Assembly: GCF_033949425.1 (NCBI RefSeq)
Contig: NZ_JAXAVX010000003.1
Span: 62,001 to 126,000 of the forward strand
Reading direction: 5' to 3'
DNA from: Patulibacter brassicae
GTDB taxonomy: Bacteria; Actinomycetota; Thermoleophilia; Solirubrobacterales; Solirubrobacteraceae
Length of the DNA stretch: 64,000 nucleotides
Under the pieces are notes generated by a model, which made no database searches, was not told the origin of the DNA, and worked only from the letters and a program-made list of their open reading frames with translations. The position numbers were made by a program, and so were the translations under genes. Within the stretch, counting starts at the first letter, position 1. Each line of letters opens with the position of its first letter. Below, piece by piece: positions 43,092 through 51,272 of this stretch.

Positions 43092-43125
43092 GGGGAGAAG
43101 GCCGGGTCCCGCCCTGCTTCTCCCC
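43092..43125 (+). terminator. Hairpin directly after cobI
   Basis: GGGGAGAAG (43092-43100) pairs with CTTCTCCCC (43117-43125), starting 2 nt after the cobI stop; the loop holds a further GCCGGG/CCCGCC pairing. It is a plausible terminator or attenuator before cobL. It occupies the first repeat unit; the second unit has mismatches. Confidence 0.5.
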
Positions 43126-43248
43126 TCGGCCGCGGCCTCGGCGTCCGGGAAGCCCCGGCGCAGGGCACCCGGGAGAAGGCCGGGCCCCGCCCTGCTCGTC
43201 CCCTCGGCCGCGGCCTCGGCGTCCGGGAAGCCCCGGCGCAGGGCACCC
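43093..43248. repeat. Two tandem copies of a 78-bp unit
   Basis: Unit 1 (43093-43170) and unit 2 (43171-43248) are nearly identical; both contain CCGGGAAGCCCCGGCGCAGG. A truncated third copy (GGGAGAGC) begins at 43249. It fills most of the cobI-cobL gap. 78 is divisible by 3, but I see no convincing gene in it. Confidence 0.85.
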
Positions 43249-43303
43249 GGGAGAGCACCGGGCCCGCCGCCCGGTCGCTGCTGCGACGCAGGCCGCCGCT
43301 CGC

Positions 43304-43309
43304 CATGAT
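43304..43309 (+). promoter_or_regulatory. -10-like box CATGAT of cobL
   Basis: CATGAT lies 6 nt before GTG 43316; it is weaker than the TAnnnT boxes elsewhere. If used, cobL is transcribed separately from cobI. Confidence 0.35.
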
Positions 43310-43315
43310 GGGGAC

Positions 43316-44572
43316 GTGCGCGAGGACCCCGTCCACGTCGTCGGCCTGACCGGCGGTCGCCCCGCCGGGGAGGCCCCGAGCGCGGCGCTCGCCGCGGCGA
43401 CGCTCGTCGCCGGCGGGCTCGAGCCGCTGCGGGCGGTCGCGCCACTGCTGGACGGGCGCCCCGACCCGCCGGAGACGGTGACGCTCGTGGCGCCGCTGGA
43501 CGAGGCGCTCGGGCGGATCGCCGGACACGCCGGCCCGGTCGCCGTCCTCGCCTCGGGCGACCCCGGGTGGTTCGGGATCGTCCGCACGCTCGCCCGGCGG
43601 ATCGACGCGGAGCGGATCGTCGTGCACCCCGCGCCCTCCTCCGTCGCCCGCGCCTGGTCGCGCGTCGCGATGCCGTGGGACGACGCGCGGATCGTCTCGG
43701 CCCACGCCCGCGGCCGCGGCGGCGTGCGCGCGGCGCTCGGGGCGCTGCTCGCCGGGCCGAAGGTCGCGGTCCTCACCGCGCCCGACGCCGATCCGGCGTT
43801 CCTCGCCGCGGCGTACGCCCGGATCCCCGGCGCGCCGGAGCGGCGGATGGCCGTCTGCGAGCGGCTCGACCTGCCCGACCAGCGCGTGACGATCGGCGCG
43901 CCGGAGGACCTCGCCGCCGGGACGTTCGCCGATCCGAACGTCCTCCTCGCCTGGGCGCCCGACCAGCCGGTCGCCGCGGCGCGGACCGCGATCCAGCCGG
44001 CGCGCCACGCCGACCGGTGGGCGCTGCCGGAGTCGGCGTTCGCGCACCGCGACGGCATGATCACGAAGCGCGAGGTGCGCGCCGCCGCGCTCGCCGCGCT
44101 CGGTCCGGGACCGGGCGACGTCGTGTGGGACGTCGGCTGCGGCAGCGGCTCGGTCGCCGTGGAGTGCGCGCGACTCGGCGCCGGCGTCATCGCGGTGGAC
44201 CACGACGAGGCGGCCGTCGCGCTGACGCGCCGCAACGCCGCCGACCACGGGGTCGAGCTCGCGGCGTTCGCCGGCGCGGCCCCGGACGCGCTGCGTGCGC
44301 TGCCGGATCCCGACGCGGCGTTCGTCGGGGGCGGGGGCGGCAACCTGCCGGCGATCGTCGACCTCGCCGCGGAGCGCGCGCGCCGCGCGGTGGTCGTGAC
44401 GCTCGCGACGCTCGACCGGATCGAGCCGACGATCGCGCGGCTCGCGGCGGCGGGGCTCGACGTCGAGGCGACGCTCGTGCAGTCCGCGCGCCTGCGGCCG
44501 TTCGTCGGCTCGCACCGCCTCGAGCCGACCAACCCGACGGCGGTGCTCGTCGGGCGCCGCGCCGGGGCCTGA
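43316..44572 (+). CDS. cobL: Precorrin-6Y C5,15-methyltransferase, CbiE-CbiT fusion
   Basis: 418 residues. The N-terminal half (about 5-205) is CbiE: VHVVGLTGG, VAVLASGDPGWFGIVRTL, HPAPSSVARAWSRVAMPWDDA. The C-terminal half (about 230-415) is CbiT: DGMITKREVRAAALAALGPGPG, WDVGCGSGSVAVECA and FVGGGGGNLPAIVD. It adds methyl groups at C5 and C15 and decarboxylates the acetate at C12. The GTG start gives an N-terminus right before the first beta strand. Confidence 0.95.
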   Translation: MREDPVHVVGLTGGRPAGEAPSAALAAATLVAGGLEPLRAVAPLLDGRPDPPETVTLVAPLDEALGRIAGHAGPVAVLASGDPGWFGIVRTLARRIDAERIVVHPAPSSVARAWSRVAMPWDDARIVSAHARGRGGVRAALGALLAGPKVAVLTAPDADPAFLAAAYARIPGAPERRMAVCERLDLPDQRVTIGAPEDLAAGTFADPNVLLAWAPDQPVAAARTAIQPARHADRWALPESAFAHRDGMITKREVRAAALAALGPGPGDVVWDVGCGSGSVAVECARLGAGVIAVDHDEAAVALTRRNAADHGVELAAFAGAAPDALRALPDPDAAFVGGGGGNLPAIVDLAAERARRAVVVTLATLDRIEPTIARLAAAGLDVEATLVQSARLRPFVGSHRLEPTNPTAVLVGRRAGA

Positions 44573-44643
44573 GCGTCGAATCGGGCCGAACCCGTCCGGG
44601 TCGCCGCGGCCCCACCTCGCGCCGCCCACGCCCGGGCGACGCC

Positions 44644-45369
44644 TCAGACGAGCGGCTCGGCCGACTCGTGCGCGAGGTGCGCGATGTCGTTGAACGAGCG
44701 CAGGCGTCGCAGGCCGAAGCCGAGCTCGACGATCCGCGTCACGGAGGTGTTGTCGCAGCCGAGGAACGCGAACTGGCTGCTGCCGGTGACCTGACGGCAG
44801 ATCTCCGCGACGATCCCGCCGTGGAGGACGGCGACGCCGACCGTCCCGGGCTCCAGCTGCGCGAGGGCGTGGTCGAGCCCGCGGGAGACGCGCTCGGCGA
44901 GCTGCTCGTTCGTCTCCGCGCCGGGGATGAGGTCCCAGCGACCCTCCATGAGCGCGCGGACGAACAGCGGATCGCGGTTGGCGGCGCGCACCCGGTACTC
45001 GCCCGCCTCCCACTCGCCGAGGTGGACCTCGCGCAGGTCGGCGATCACCTCGGGCTCCAGGCCGGTCCGCGCGGCGAGCGGCGCCGCCGTCTCGTGCGTC
45101 CGCACGAGCGTCGTGACGAAGAGGCGCGCGATCGGCTCCTGCGCGAGGCGCGCGCCGACGCGCTCGGCCTGCTCGCGCCCCTCGCGGGCCAGCGGCGGAT
45201 CGCTGTGGCCGGACGCGTCGACCGGCAGCGAGCCGCCCTCGACGAACGCCTGCGACGCGCCGTGCCGCACGAGGATCAGCTCGCGGGCGTCCGGGGGCAG
45301 CTCGAAGAGCCGCTGCGGATGGACGCCTCGCTCCTCGTCGTCGCTCGCCGGGTCGCGCTCGTCGCTCAC
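44644..45369 (-). CDS. Histidine phosphatase (CobC/alpha-ribazole phosphatase candidate)
   Basis: 241 residues from GTG 45369. The RHG motif is LILVRHGASQAF, with TTLVRTHETAAPLAAR, HLGEWEAGEYR and VAVLHGGIVAEICRQ as further branch-1 histidine phosphatase blocks (His, Arg, Glu, His). It lies among cob genes, so alpha-ribazole-5'-phosphate phosphatase is possible. The sequence is also close to general phosphoglycerate-mutase-like phosphatases, so substrate is unproven. CAACGT on the minus strand lies 7 nt before the start. Confidence 0.85.
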   Translation of the reverse strand: MSDERDPASDDEERGVHPQRLFELPPDARELILVRHGASQAFVEGGSLPVDASGHSDPPLAREGREQAERVGARLAQEPIARLFVTTLVRTHETAAPLAARTGLEPEVIADLREVHLGEWEAGEYRVRAANRDPLFVRALMEGRWDLIPGAETNEQLAERVSRGLDHALAQLEPGTVGVAVLHGGIVAEICRQVTGSSQFAFLGCDNTSVTRIVELGFGLRRLRSFNDIAHLAHESAEPLV

Positions 45370-45376
45370 GCGCGCA

Positions 45377-45382
45377 ACGTTG
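45377..45382 (-). promoter_or_regulatory. -10-like box CAACGT of the histidine phosphatase gene
   Basis: CAACGT on the minus strand ends 7 nt before GTG 45369. The 272-bp gap to the next gene also holds a GGGGTGC/GCACCCC inverted repeat, but no recognisable gene. Confidence 0.35.
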
Positions 45383-45629
45383 TCAGAGCGGCCGGCTCGC
45401 CGCGCCCTGCCGACGGTTCGCACGCGGCGTGCATGGCGCGACGCGTGCGACCGGCGGGACGGCGCGCGGCGCGCGGCGCATCCGGGACGTGCGCACAGCG
45501 TCCCGTGGGGTGCGCGGGACCGCACGCGACGCGCCGTGCACCCCCGCGCCGTGCGGGCCCCCATGCCCCGACGGGCCCGCCGCGGTCGCCCCGCGCGACG
45601 ACCGCGCGGCGATCGCCGCGCCCCGGCGC

Positions 45630-45635
45630 GATGAT
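45630..45635 (+). promoter_or_regulatory. -10-like box GATGAT of cobE-cobH
   Basis: GATGAT is 6 nt before GTG 45642. It supports that start in a frame open far upstream. Confidence 0.4.
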
Positions 45636-45641
45636 GCCCCG

Positions 45642-46748
45642 GTGCCCGCCCCGCCGCAGACCACCGACCCGCCGATCCGGACCGTCGTCGTCGGCGTCGG
45701 CGCGAGCCGCGGCTGCCCGGAGGCGGAGCTGCTGGCGCTCGTCGACGCCGCGCTCGCCGACGTGGGCCTGCAGCGCAGCGACGTGCGCGCGCTCGCGAGC
45801 GCCACGGTCAAGGCCGACGAGCCGGCGATCGCCGCGACCGCCGCGACGCTCGGGGTCCCGGTGCTCTACGGCCCGGCCGCCGACCTCGCGAGCGTCGTCG
45901 TGCCGACGCCGTCGGCGGTCGTCGCCGCAGCGGTCGGCACGCCGTCGGTGGCCGAGGCCGCAGCGCTGCTCACCGCGGGGACCGGCGATCCGCAGGCCGC
46001 CCGCCTGCTCGCGCCGAAGCGCCGCAGCGCCCAGGCCACCTGTGCGCTGGCCGTCGCCGGGACGACCGACGACGTCCCGGTGCCGAAGCCGCGCGTCGAG
46101 TCCGTGCCCCTCCCCGGCGCCCCCGAGCGGACCGCGGCCGGTGCCCCCCGGCGCGCTCCGCACCCGATCGAGCTCGAGAGCTACCGCATCCTGCGCTCGC
46201 GGATCGACCTCTCGCACCTGCCGCCGCTGAGCCGCGCGGTCACCGAGCGGACCGTCCACGCCGTGGCCGACGTCGCCTTCGCCGAGACGCTCGTCCTCGA
46301 CGAGGACGCCCTGCGCGCCGGCCGCGACGCGCTGCTCGGCGGCGCCCCGCTGATCGTCGACACCGGGATGGCCGCCGCGGGGATCACGGCGCGCGAGACG
46401 ATCGTGCCGCTGCGGGACCCGCGCGCGGCGGAGCGCGCGCGGGAGACGGGCTCGACCCGCTCGGCGGCGGCGTTCGCCCTCGCGGCCGCCGATCACCCCG
46501 ACGGCGCGGTGTGGGCGATCGGCAACGCCCCGACCGCGCTCTTCGCCCTGCTGGAGGAGATCGCCGCCGGGCGGGTGCGGCCCGCGCTCGTCATCGGCCT
46601 GCCGGTCGGCTTCGTCGGCGCGGCCGAGAGCAAGGCCGCGCTCGCCGCCGGCGGGGTAGCGTGCCTGACGAACCGCGGCGAGCGCGGTGGGACGCCCGTG
46701 ACCGTCGCGGCGATCCACGCGCTGCTGTTCCACCGCGACGACCGCTGA
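45642..46748 (+). CDS. Fusion of CobE/CbiG C-terminal domain and precorrin-8X methylmutase CobH
   Basis: 368 residues. Residues about 12-135 are the CobE/CbiG_C domain: VVVGVGASRGCPEAELLALV, ATVKADEPAIAATAATLGVP and GTPSVAEAAALLTAG. Residues about 165-365 are CobH/CbiC: IELESYRILRSRIDLSHLPP, RTVHAVADVAFAETL (catalytic His near 206), IVDTGMAAAGI and GLPVGFVGAAESKAAL. CobH moves the C11 methyl to C12. CobE's exact role is debated; in CbiG the domain accompanies ring opening, but the N-terminal CbiG domain is missing here. Confidence 0.93.
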   Translation: MPAPPQTTDPPIRTVVVGVGASRGCPEAELLALVDAALADVGLQRSDVRALASATVKADEPAIAATAATLGVPVLYGPAADLASVVVPTPSAVVAAAVGTPSVAEAAALLTAGTGDPQAARLLAPKRRSAQATCALAVAGTTDDVPVPKPRVESVPLPGAPERTAAGAPRRAPHPIELESYRILRSRIDLSHLPPLSRAVTERTVHAVADVAFAETLVLDEDALRAGRDALLGGAPLIVDTGMAAAGITARETIVPLRDPRAAERARETGSTRSAAAFALAAADHPDGAVWAIGNAPTALFALLEEIAAGRVRPALVIGLPVGFVGAAESKAALAAGGVACLTNRGERGGTPVTVAAIHALLFHRDDR

Positions 46749-46821
46749 TCCCCCGCATCGGACCGACCGCCATGAGCCGCCCCCACCCGTCCCCCGCGTC
46801 CCCGCGACGTCGCGACCGCGG

Positions 46822-48840
46822 ATGAGCACGCCGCGCCTCGTCCTCGTCCTCGGCGGCACGCGCTCGGGCAAGAGCGCCGTCGCCGAGCGGCTCGCGGCCG
46901 CCGCCGGGGGGCCGGTGCGCTACCTCGCGACCGCGCCGACCGGCCCGACCGGCGACCCCGAGCGGATCGCCAGCCACCGCGCGCGGCGTCCCTCGACGTG
47001 GACGACGGTCGAGCTCTCCGGCTCCGTCGACCTGGCCGGCGCGGTCCGCGACGCCGGCGGCGACACCGTCCTGCTCGACGGTCTCGGCGCGTGGCTCGGT
47101 GGCGCGCTGCACGACGCGGGGCTGCTGGACGACGGGGGCCGTGGCGCGGATCCGGCGCACGCCCTCGACGGCGCCGCCGCGATCGCGACGATCGAGCAGG
47201 CGGTCGAAGGCCTCGTGGCGGCCGCGCTCGCGCGCACGGCCGGGACGATCGTCGTCGGCGAGGAGGCCGGGATGGCCCCTGTCGCCGGCGATCGCGGAAC
47301 CCGCCGCTGGGTCGACCTGCTCGGCACCGCCCACCAGGCGCTCGCGGCGCGGGCCGACCGGGTCCTGCTCGTCGTCGCCGGGCGCGCGATCGAGCTGCCC
47401 GCCGGTGACGCCCCGGCCGCGATCGCCCCGTCGGCGACCACGCCCGCGCCCTCGGCACCCGTCGTCGTCCCCGCGACGTCCGGAGCGCCGGAGAGGATCG
47501 CGGCCGAGGTGCCGACCGACGACCCCACCCCCGCGGATCCGGGGACCGCGAGCGACGCCCCGCCGGGCGCGTCGGCGTCCCGGAGCCCCGCGCCCGACGA
47601 CCGGACGGGTCCGGCCGCGGCGCCCCGCGATGCCGGTCCGGACCGCCCGCACGGCGCCGGCGACGCGACCGACCCCGGCGCGCCACCCCTCGAGTCGCCC
47701 GTCGGGGACGGCACGCACGAGCCGGGTGGCGCCGCGGAGCCGAGCGACGCGCCGGACCCGCCGGCCGCCTCGGCGGCGCCCCTGGGCGCCGACACCGGGC
47801 TGCTCGCCCTGCGCCTGCACGGCGACCGGATGGTGCCCGAGGGCACGATCGACTTCGCGGTGAACGTCGTGGCCGGGGACCCGCCCGGCTGGGCGACGCA
47901 GGCGCTGCAGGCGGGCCTCGCGCGCGTGGGGCACTACCCCGACGACCGCGCGGCGTCCGCCGCCGTCGCCGCCCGCCACGCCCGGCCGACCGACGGCGTG
48001 CTGCCGCTCGGCGGCGCCGCCGAGGGCTTCTGGCGGCTCGCGCTCGCGGTCCGCCCGCGGCGGGCGGCCGTGCTCGTCCCCGGCTTCACCGAGGCGGAGG
48101 CGGCCCTGCGCAGCGTCGGCGCCGAGATCGTCCGGGTCCGTCGCGACCCGGCGCGCGACTGGGCGCTCGAGCCCGAGGCGATCCCCGAGGACTGCGACCT
48201 CGTGGCGCTCGGCCGTCCCGAGAACCCGACCGGCACGCTCGACCCGCGCGAGGCGATCCTGCGCCTGCGGCGGCCGGGGCGCACGATCCTCGTCGACGAG
48301 GCGTTCGCCGACTTCCTGCCGCCGGACGCCGACGCGCTCGCCGACCACCGGCCCGACGACGACGGCCCCGGCGACCTCGTCGTGCTGCGCAGCCTCACGA
48401 AGGCGCTCGCGGTGCCCGGCGTGCGCGCGGGCTACGTCCTCGCCGAGCCCGAGCTCGTCGAGCGCCTGCGCCTCGCCGGGCCCCCGTGGACGTGCCCGAC
48501 GCCGGCGCTCGAGCTGCTGCGGGCCTACGCCGAGCGCCCCGACGCCTGCGAGCGGATCGCCGCGCGGACGGCCGCCCACCGCGACGACCTGCTCGCGCGG
48601 CTGCGGCAGATCGCCGGGGTCCAGGTCTGGGAGAGCCAGGCGAACTTCCTGCTCGCGCGGGTGCCGGCCGGCATCGACGCCGTGACGGGCCTGCACGCCC
48701 GTGGGATCGCGGTGCGCCCCTGCACGACGTTCGCCGGGCTCGACGACCGGTTCGTCCGGATCGCGGTCCGCACCCCGGCGCTGCACGCGCGCCTCGTGCA
48801 GGCGCTCGCGGCGGTGATCAGCGAGGCCGAGCAGGCCTGA
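46822..48840 (+). CDS. Fusion of adenosylcobinamide kinase/guanylyltransferase CobP and threonine-phosphate decarboxylase CobC
   Basis: 672 residues. Residues about 1-200 are CobP/CobU: VLGGTRSGKSAVAERLA, and RIASHRARRPSTWTTVE with the guanylated His. A Pro/Ala/Asp-rich linker runs from about 200 to 320. Residues about 330-670 are an aminotransferase-fold CobC/CobD decarboxylase: FAVNVVAGDPP, LGRPENPTGTL, ILVDEAFADF, and PLP lysine 527 in SLTKALAVPGVRAGY. The first half activates adenosylcobinamide and the second makes aminopropanol phosphate, which forms its side chain; both serve nucleotide-loop assembly. Confidence 0.93.
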   Translation: MSTPRLVLVLGGTRSGKSAVAERLAAAAGGPVRYLATAPTGPTGDPERIASHRARRPSTWTTVELSGSVDLAGAVRDAGGDTVLLDGLGAWLGGALHDAGLLDDGGRGADPAHALDGAAAIATIEQAVEGLVAAALARTAGTIVVGEEAGMAPVAGDRGTRRWVDLLGTAHQALAARADRVLLVVAGRAIELPAGDAPAAIAPSATTPAPSAPVVVPATSGAPERIAAEVPTDDPTPADPGTASDAPPGASASRSPAPDDRTGPAAAPRDAGPDRPHGAGDATDPGAPPLESPVGDGTHEPGGAAEPSDAPDPPAASAAPLGADTGLLALRLHGDRMVPEGTIDFAVNVVAGDPPGWATQALQAGLARVGHYPDDRAASAAVAARHARPTDGVLPLGGAAEGFWRLALAVRPRRAAVLVPGFTEAEAALRSVGAEIVRVRRDPARDWALEPEAIPEDCDLVALGRPENPTGTLDPREAILRLRRPGRTILVDEAFADFLPPDADALADHRPDDDGPGDLVVLRSLTKALAVPGVRAGYVLAEPELVERLRLAGPPWTCPTPALELLRAYAERPDACERIAARTAAHRDDLLARLRQIAGVQVWESQANFLLARVPAGIDAVTGLHARGIAVRPCTTFAGLDDRFVRIAVRTPALHARLVQALAAVISEAEQA

Positions 48841-48871
48841 CGCGCGACTGGCCCGCGCGCCCCGGACGGGA

Positions 48872-48877
48872 TAGCGT
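48872..48877 (+). promoter_or_regulatory. -10 box TAGCGT of the aquaporin gene
   Basis: TAGCGT lies about 70 nt upstream of the aquaporin frame. The transcript would carry a leader containing GGAGG at 48938-48942. Confidence 0.45.
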
Positions 48878-48937
48878 GGACGCGTCCGCGCCGGCGCGGT
48901 CGCCGACGGGGACGGTCATCCCCCATCCCCGACTCGT

Positions 48938-48942
48938 GGAGG
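48938..48942 (+). promoter_or_regulatory. Ribosome binding site GGAGG before an ATA start
   Basis: GGAGG ends 4 nt before ATA 48947, the only codon placed where the aquaporin needs to begin. It is the main reason to accept a non-standard start there. Confidence 0.6.
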
Positions 48943-48946
48943 CCCC

Positions 48947-49654
48947 ATAAGCACCATCGAACCGGTCGAGCCGGTCGATCCACCCCTGACGAAGCGCGCC
49001 CTCGCGGAGGCGATCGGCACCTTCATCCTCGTCCTCTTCGGCTGCGGGACGGCGCTCGCGCTGACGAGCGCCGTCCCCGCCGAGGCGGCGATCCTCCAGA
49101 ACACCGGCATCGCGCTGGGCTTCGGCCTCGGCATCGCGGCTGCGATCTACGCGACCGGGCACATCTCGGGCGGCCACCTGAACCCCGCCGTGTCGATCGG
49201 CCTGGCGGCGATCGGCCGGTTCGAGAAGCGCGAGCTCCCGCACTACATCGCCGCGCAGGTCATCGGCGCGATCCTCGCGGCGCTCGTGCTCAAGGGCGTC
49301 TGGCCCGACGCCGACACGCTCGGCAACAACGCGCTCGCCGACGGCGTCTCCGTCGGCTCGGGCCTCCTCGTCGAGGCGGTCCTCACGGCGGTCTTCCTGT
49401 TCGTGATCGTCGCCGTGGCGACCGACCGCCGGGTCACGCCGGGCTTCGCGGCCCTGGCGATCGGCTTCGCGCTCGTGGCGATCCACCTCGTCGCGATCCC
49501 GCTGACCGGCACCTCGGTGAACCCGGCCCGGACGCTCGGCCCGGACCTCGTCGCCTGGGAGTGGGACCACGTCTGGATCTTCCTCCTCGCCCCGCCGATC
49601 GGCGCGGTGGTCGGCGCGTTCGCCTACCAGGCCGTGAGGCCCGACCGGGTCTGA
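48947..49654 (+). CDS. MIP-family channel (aquaporin/glycerol facilitator), non-standard ATA start
   Basis: 235 residues with six helices and two half-helices. The NPA motifs are GGHLNPAVSIG and TSVNPARTLGPD. The first helix, ALAEAIGTFILVLFGCGTALAL, begins 16-19 codons after 48947, and no in-frame ATG, GTG or TTG precedes it; the first GTG (49190) is inside NPAV and would delete two helices. ATA at 48947, behind GGAGG, is the likely start, or marks an ATG changed by mutation or sequencing error. The Arg after the second NPA suits a water or small-solute channel. Confidence 0.85.
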   Translation: MSTIEPVEPVDPPLTKRALAEAIGTFILVLFGCGTALALTSAVPAEAAILQNTGIALGFGLGIAAAIYATGHISGGHLNPAVSIGLAAIGRFEKRELPHYIAAQVIGAILAALVLKGVWPDADTLGNNALADGVSVGSGLLVEAVLTAVFLFVIVAVATDRRVTPGFAALAIGFALVAIHLVAIPLTGTSVNPARTLGPDLVAWEWDHVWIFLLAPPIGAVVGAFAYQAVRPDRV

Positions 49655-50274
49655 CTGCCCGCCGTGCGGTCCCCGCCCCGCGGCGGGGTCCGCACGAGGC
49701 GCAGGCCCTCGACGGTCTCGACCTCGGGCGGGGTCGTCGTCTCCTGGTACCGGCGCCAGGCGCTCTGGCCGCGGGCGCGGAAGGCGTCCTCGAGCCGGGT
49801 GCGGTAGCCGGCGCGGATCACCGCTCGACCGGCAGCGCGACCCTCGACGTAGCGCTGACGTCCCGCGGCGCTGCCGACGTAGACCCAGACCGGCACCTCG
49901 CGCTCGGGCGGCCACGCCTCGCCGGGCTCGGCGACGAAGTCCGCGGTGACCTCGATCCGCTCGTAGTTCAGCTCGCGGGTGTCGAAGACGGCCAGCCGGT
50001 CCTCGTCGACGGGGACCGCGACGCCGTTGACCGCCGTCGCGCGATCGCGATCGAGGTCGACGTACGTCACCCAGAGATCGGGCCGGCGACCGGTCTGGGC
50101 ATCGACGACGTGCTTCACGTCGTTCACCCGGTCGCGGTTGCGCATCGCCACCGTCCACGAGCGCCGGAAGCCGGGGAGCGCGCCCCAGACGGGCCGGACC
50201 CGCTCGAGGCCGCTGGCGAGCGGGAGCGCGTCCGCCACCAGGGAGCCGTAGCCGAAGACGTACCCGCAGAGCAC
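49624..50274 (-). CDS. Gamma-glutamylcyclotransferase-like (GGCT/AIG2 fold) protein
   Basis: 216 residues from GTG 50274. GYVFGYGSLV is the GGCT substrate-loop signature, followed by GALPGFRRSWTVAMRNRD. NGVAVPVDEDRLAVFDTREL contains the region where GGCT enzymes carry the catalytic Glu/Asp, here VDEDRLAVFDTRE. The enzyme could form 5-oxoproline from gamma-glutamyl compounds; this is uncertain. GAGGAT lies 6 nt before the start and could act as -10 box or ribosome site. It converges with the aquaporin gene, overlapping 31 bp. Confidence 0.85.
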   Translation of the reverse strand: MLCGYVFGYGSLVADALPLASGLERVRPVWGALPGFRRSWTVAMRNRDRVNDVKHVVDAQTGRRPDLWVTYVDLDRDRATAVNGVAVPVDEDRLAVFDTRELNYERIEVTADFVAEPGEAWPPEREVPVWVYVGSAAGRQRYVEGRAAGRAVIRAGYRTRLEDAFRARGQSAWRRYQETTTPPEVETVEGLRLVRTPPRGGDRTAGSQTRSGLTAW

Positions 50275-50368
50275 CGATCGATCCTCGCAGGGACGCCGGC
50301 GGCCGGCCAGGCGCGGGCGCCGCGCCCCGGACGACGGGCGGGCGCGCCTCCGGGCCGGCCCGGAACGA

Positions 50369-50406
50369 CGAGCGGCCCGCGCCGGGGTTCCCGGGCGAGC
50401 CGCTCG
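50369..50406 (-). terminator. Hairpin downstream of the collagen-like gene
   Basis: CGAGCGGC (50369-50376) and GCCGCTCG (50399-50406) form a perfect 8-bp stem with an inner CCCG/CGGG pairing, about 50 nt past the stop of the minus-strand gene. There is no T-run. Confidence 0.45.
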
Positions 50407-50456
50407 CGGTGGGTCCGGGCGGTCGCGCGTGCGCGGCCGGCCGGTGGATCCGTCGA

Positions 50457-51092
50457 TCAGTCGACGTTCATGCAGACGACCTGCGCCTGGAAGGAGCGCG
50501 CGGCGCCCGAGTTGTTCGTCACGCGCACGGTCCACCCGGTGCCGGAGGACGTCGAGAGGCCCGTCCGGTTGACCGTCAGGCCGGTGGAGCTGCTCGTCGT
50601 CATGCCGCCGCCGACGGCGCTCTTGCCCGCCGGGCAGGTCACGATCGGCTGGGCCGTCGCGCCGTCCGCGAGGTCCTGGGCCGGCCCGACGACGATCTGG
50701 TACCCGGAGGTCCCGGGATCGCCCTTGTCGCCCTTCTCGCCCTTCTCGCCGGGGTCGCCCTTGGCCCCCGGGTCGCCCTTCGGGCCCTGCGGGCCCTGCG
50801 CGCCGCTCGGCAGCTGGCCGGCGCCGAAGTCCTTCGCCGTGAGCGAGCCGTCCTTGACCTTCGCGCCGGTGACGGCGTTCGCGGCGAGCTCGCTGCTCTT
50901 CACGGCGCTCGCCTTGATCTGCGAGGCGCCGACGCTGTTCTTCGGGAGGGAGTAGGCGGCGTAGCTCGTGCCGCCGAGGGCGACGAACAGCGCGATGCCG
51001 GCCGTGACGTGCGCCGAGGACGGACGACGGCGGCGGGGACGCTCGACGACCTGCTCGTCGTCGGCGTGGTGGGTGCGGGTCTTCGTGAACAT
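50457..51092 (-). CDS. Collagen-like membrane-anchored surface protein
   Basis: 211 residues from ATG 51092, with AGGAG 6-7 nt upstream. A basic N-terminus is followed by the membrane segment VTAGIALFVALGGTSYAAY, then YSLPKNSVGASQIKASAVKS and a Gly-X-Y stretch of about ten triplets (GPQGPKGDPGAKGDPGEKG). A C-terminal domain with two Cys (IVTCPAG, VVCMNVD) follows. The anchor and the LPKNSVG block are, as I know them, an abundant Thermoleophilia family of unknown function. It is the best taxonomic marker in the window. Confidence 0.85.
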   Translation of the reverse strand: MFTKTRTHHADDEQVVERPRRRRPSSAHVTAGIALFVALGGTSYAAYSLPKNSVGASQIKASAVKSSELAANAVTGAKVKDGSLTAKDFGAGQLPSGAQGPQGPKGDPGAKGDPGEKGEKGDKGDPGTSGYQIVVGPAQDLADGATAQPIVTCPAGKSAVGGGMTTSSSTGLTVNRTGLSTSSGTGWTVRVTNNSGAARSFQAQVVCMNVD

Positions 51093-51272
51093 GCGGGGCT
51101 CCTGTGTCTGGGTGCCGGCGGCGGCTCCACCGGCGATGGAGCCACTCTGTCGCGGCGCGGATCGGCCGCCAGCGGCCTCGGTCACCACCCGGGTGCGTCC
51201 TTCGTCACGTTCGCCGCGCGGGGGTGGTGCCGGAGCCGCGGAGGCGCTCCGCGGACGCCCGGTGAGCACGGC

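Noticed and set aside
43093..43248. CRISPR array or transposon end
   Set aside because: There are only two adjacent copies without spacers, and no transposase or cas gene is nearby.
46772..46825. 17-codon frame ending in ATGA with the cobP-cobC start
   Set aside because: No promoter or ribosome site precedes it and the peptide is only Pro/Arg/Ser; the overlap can arise by chance.
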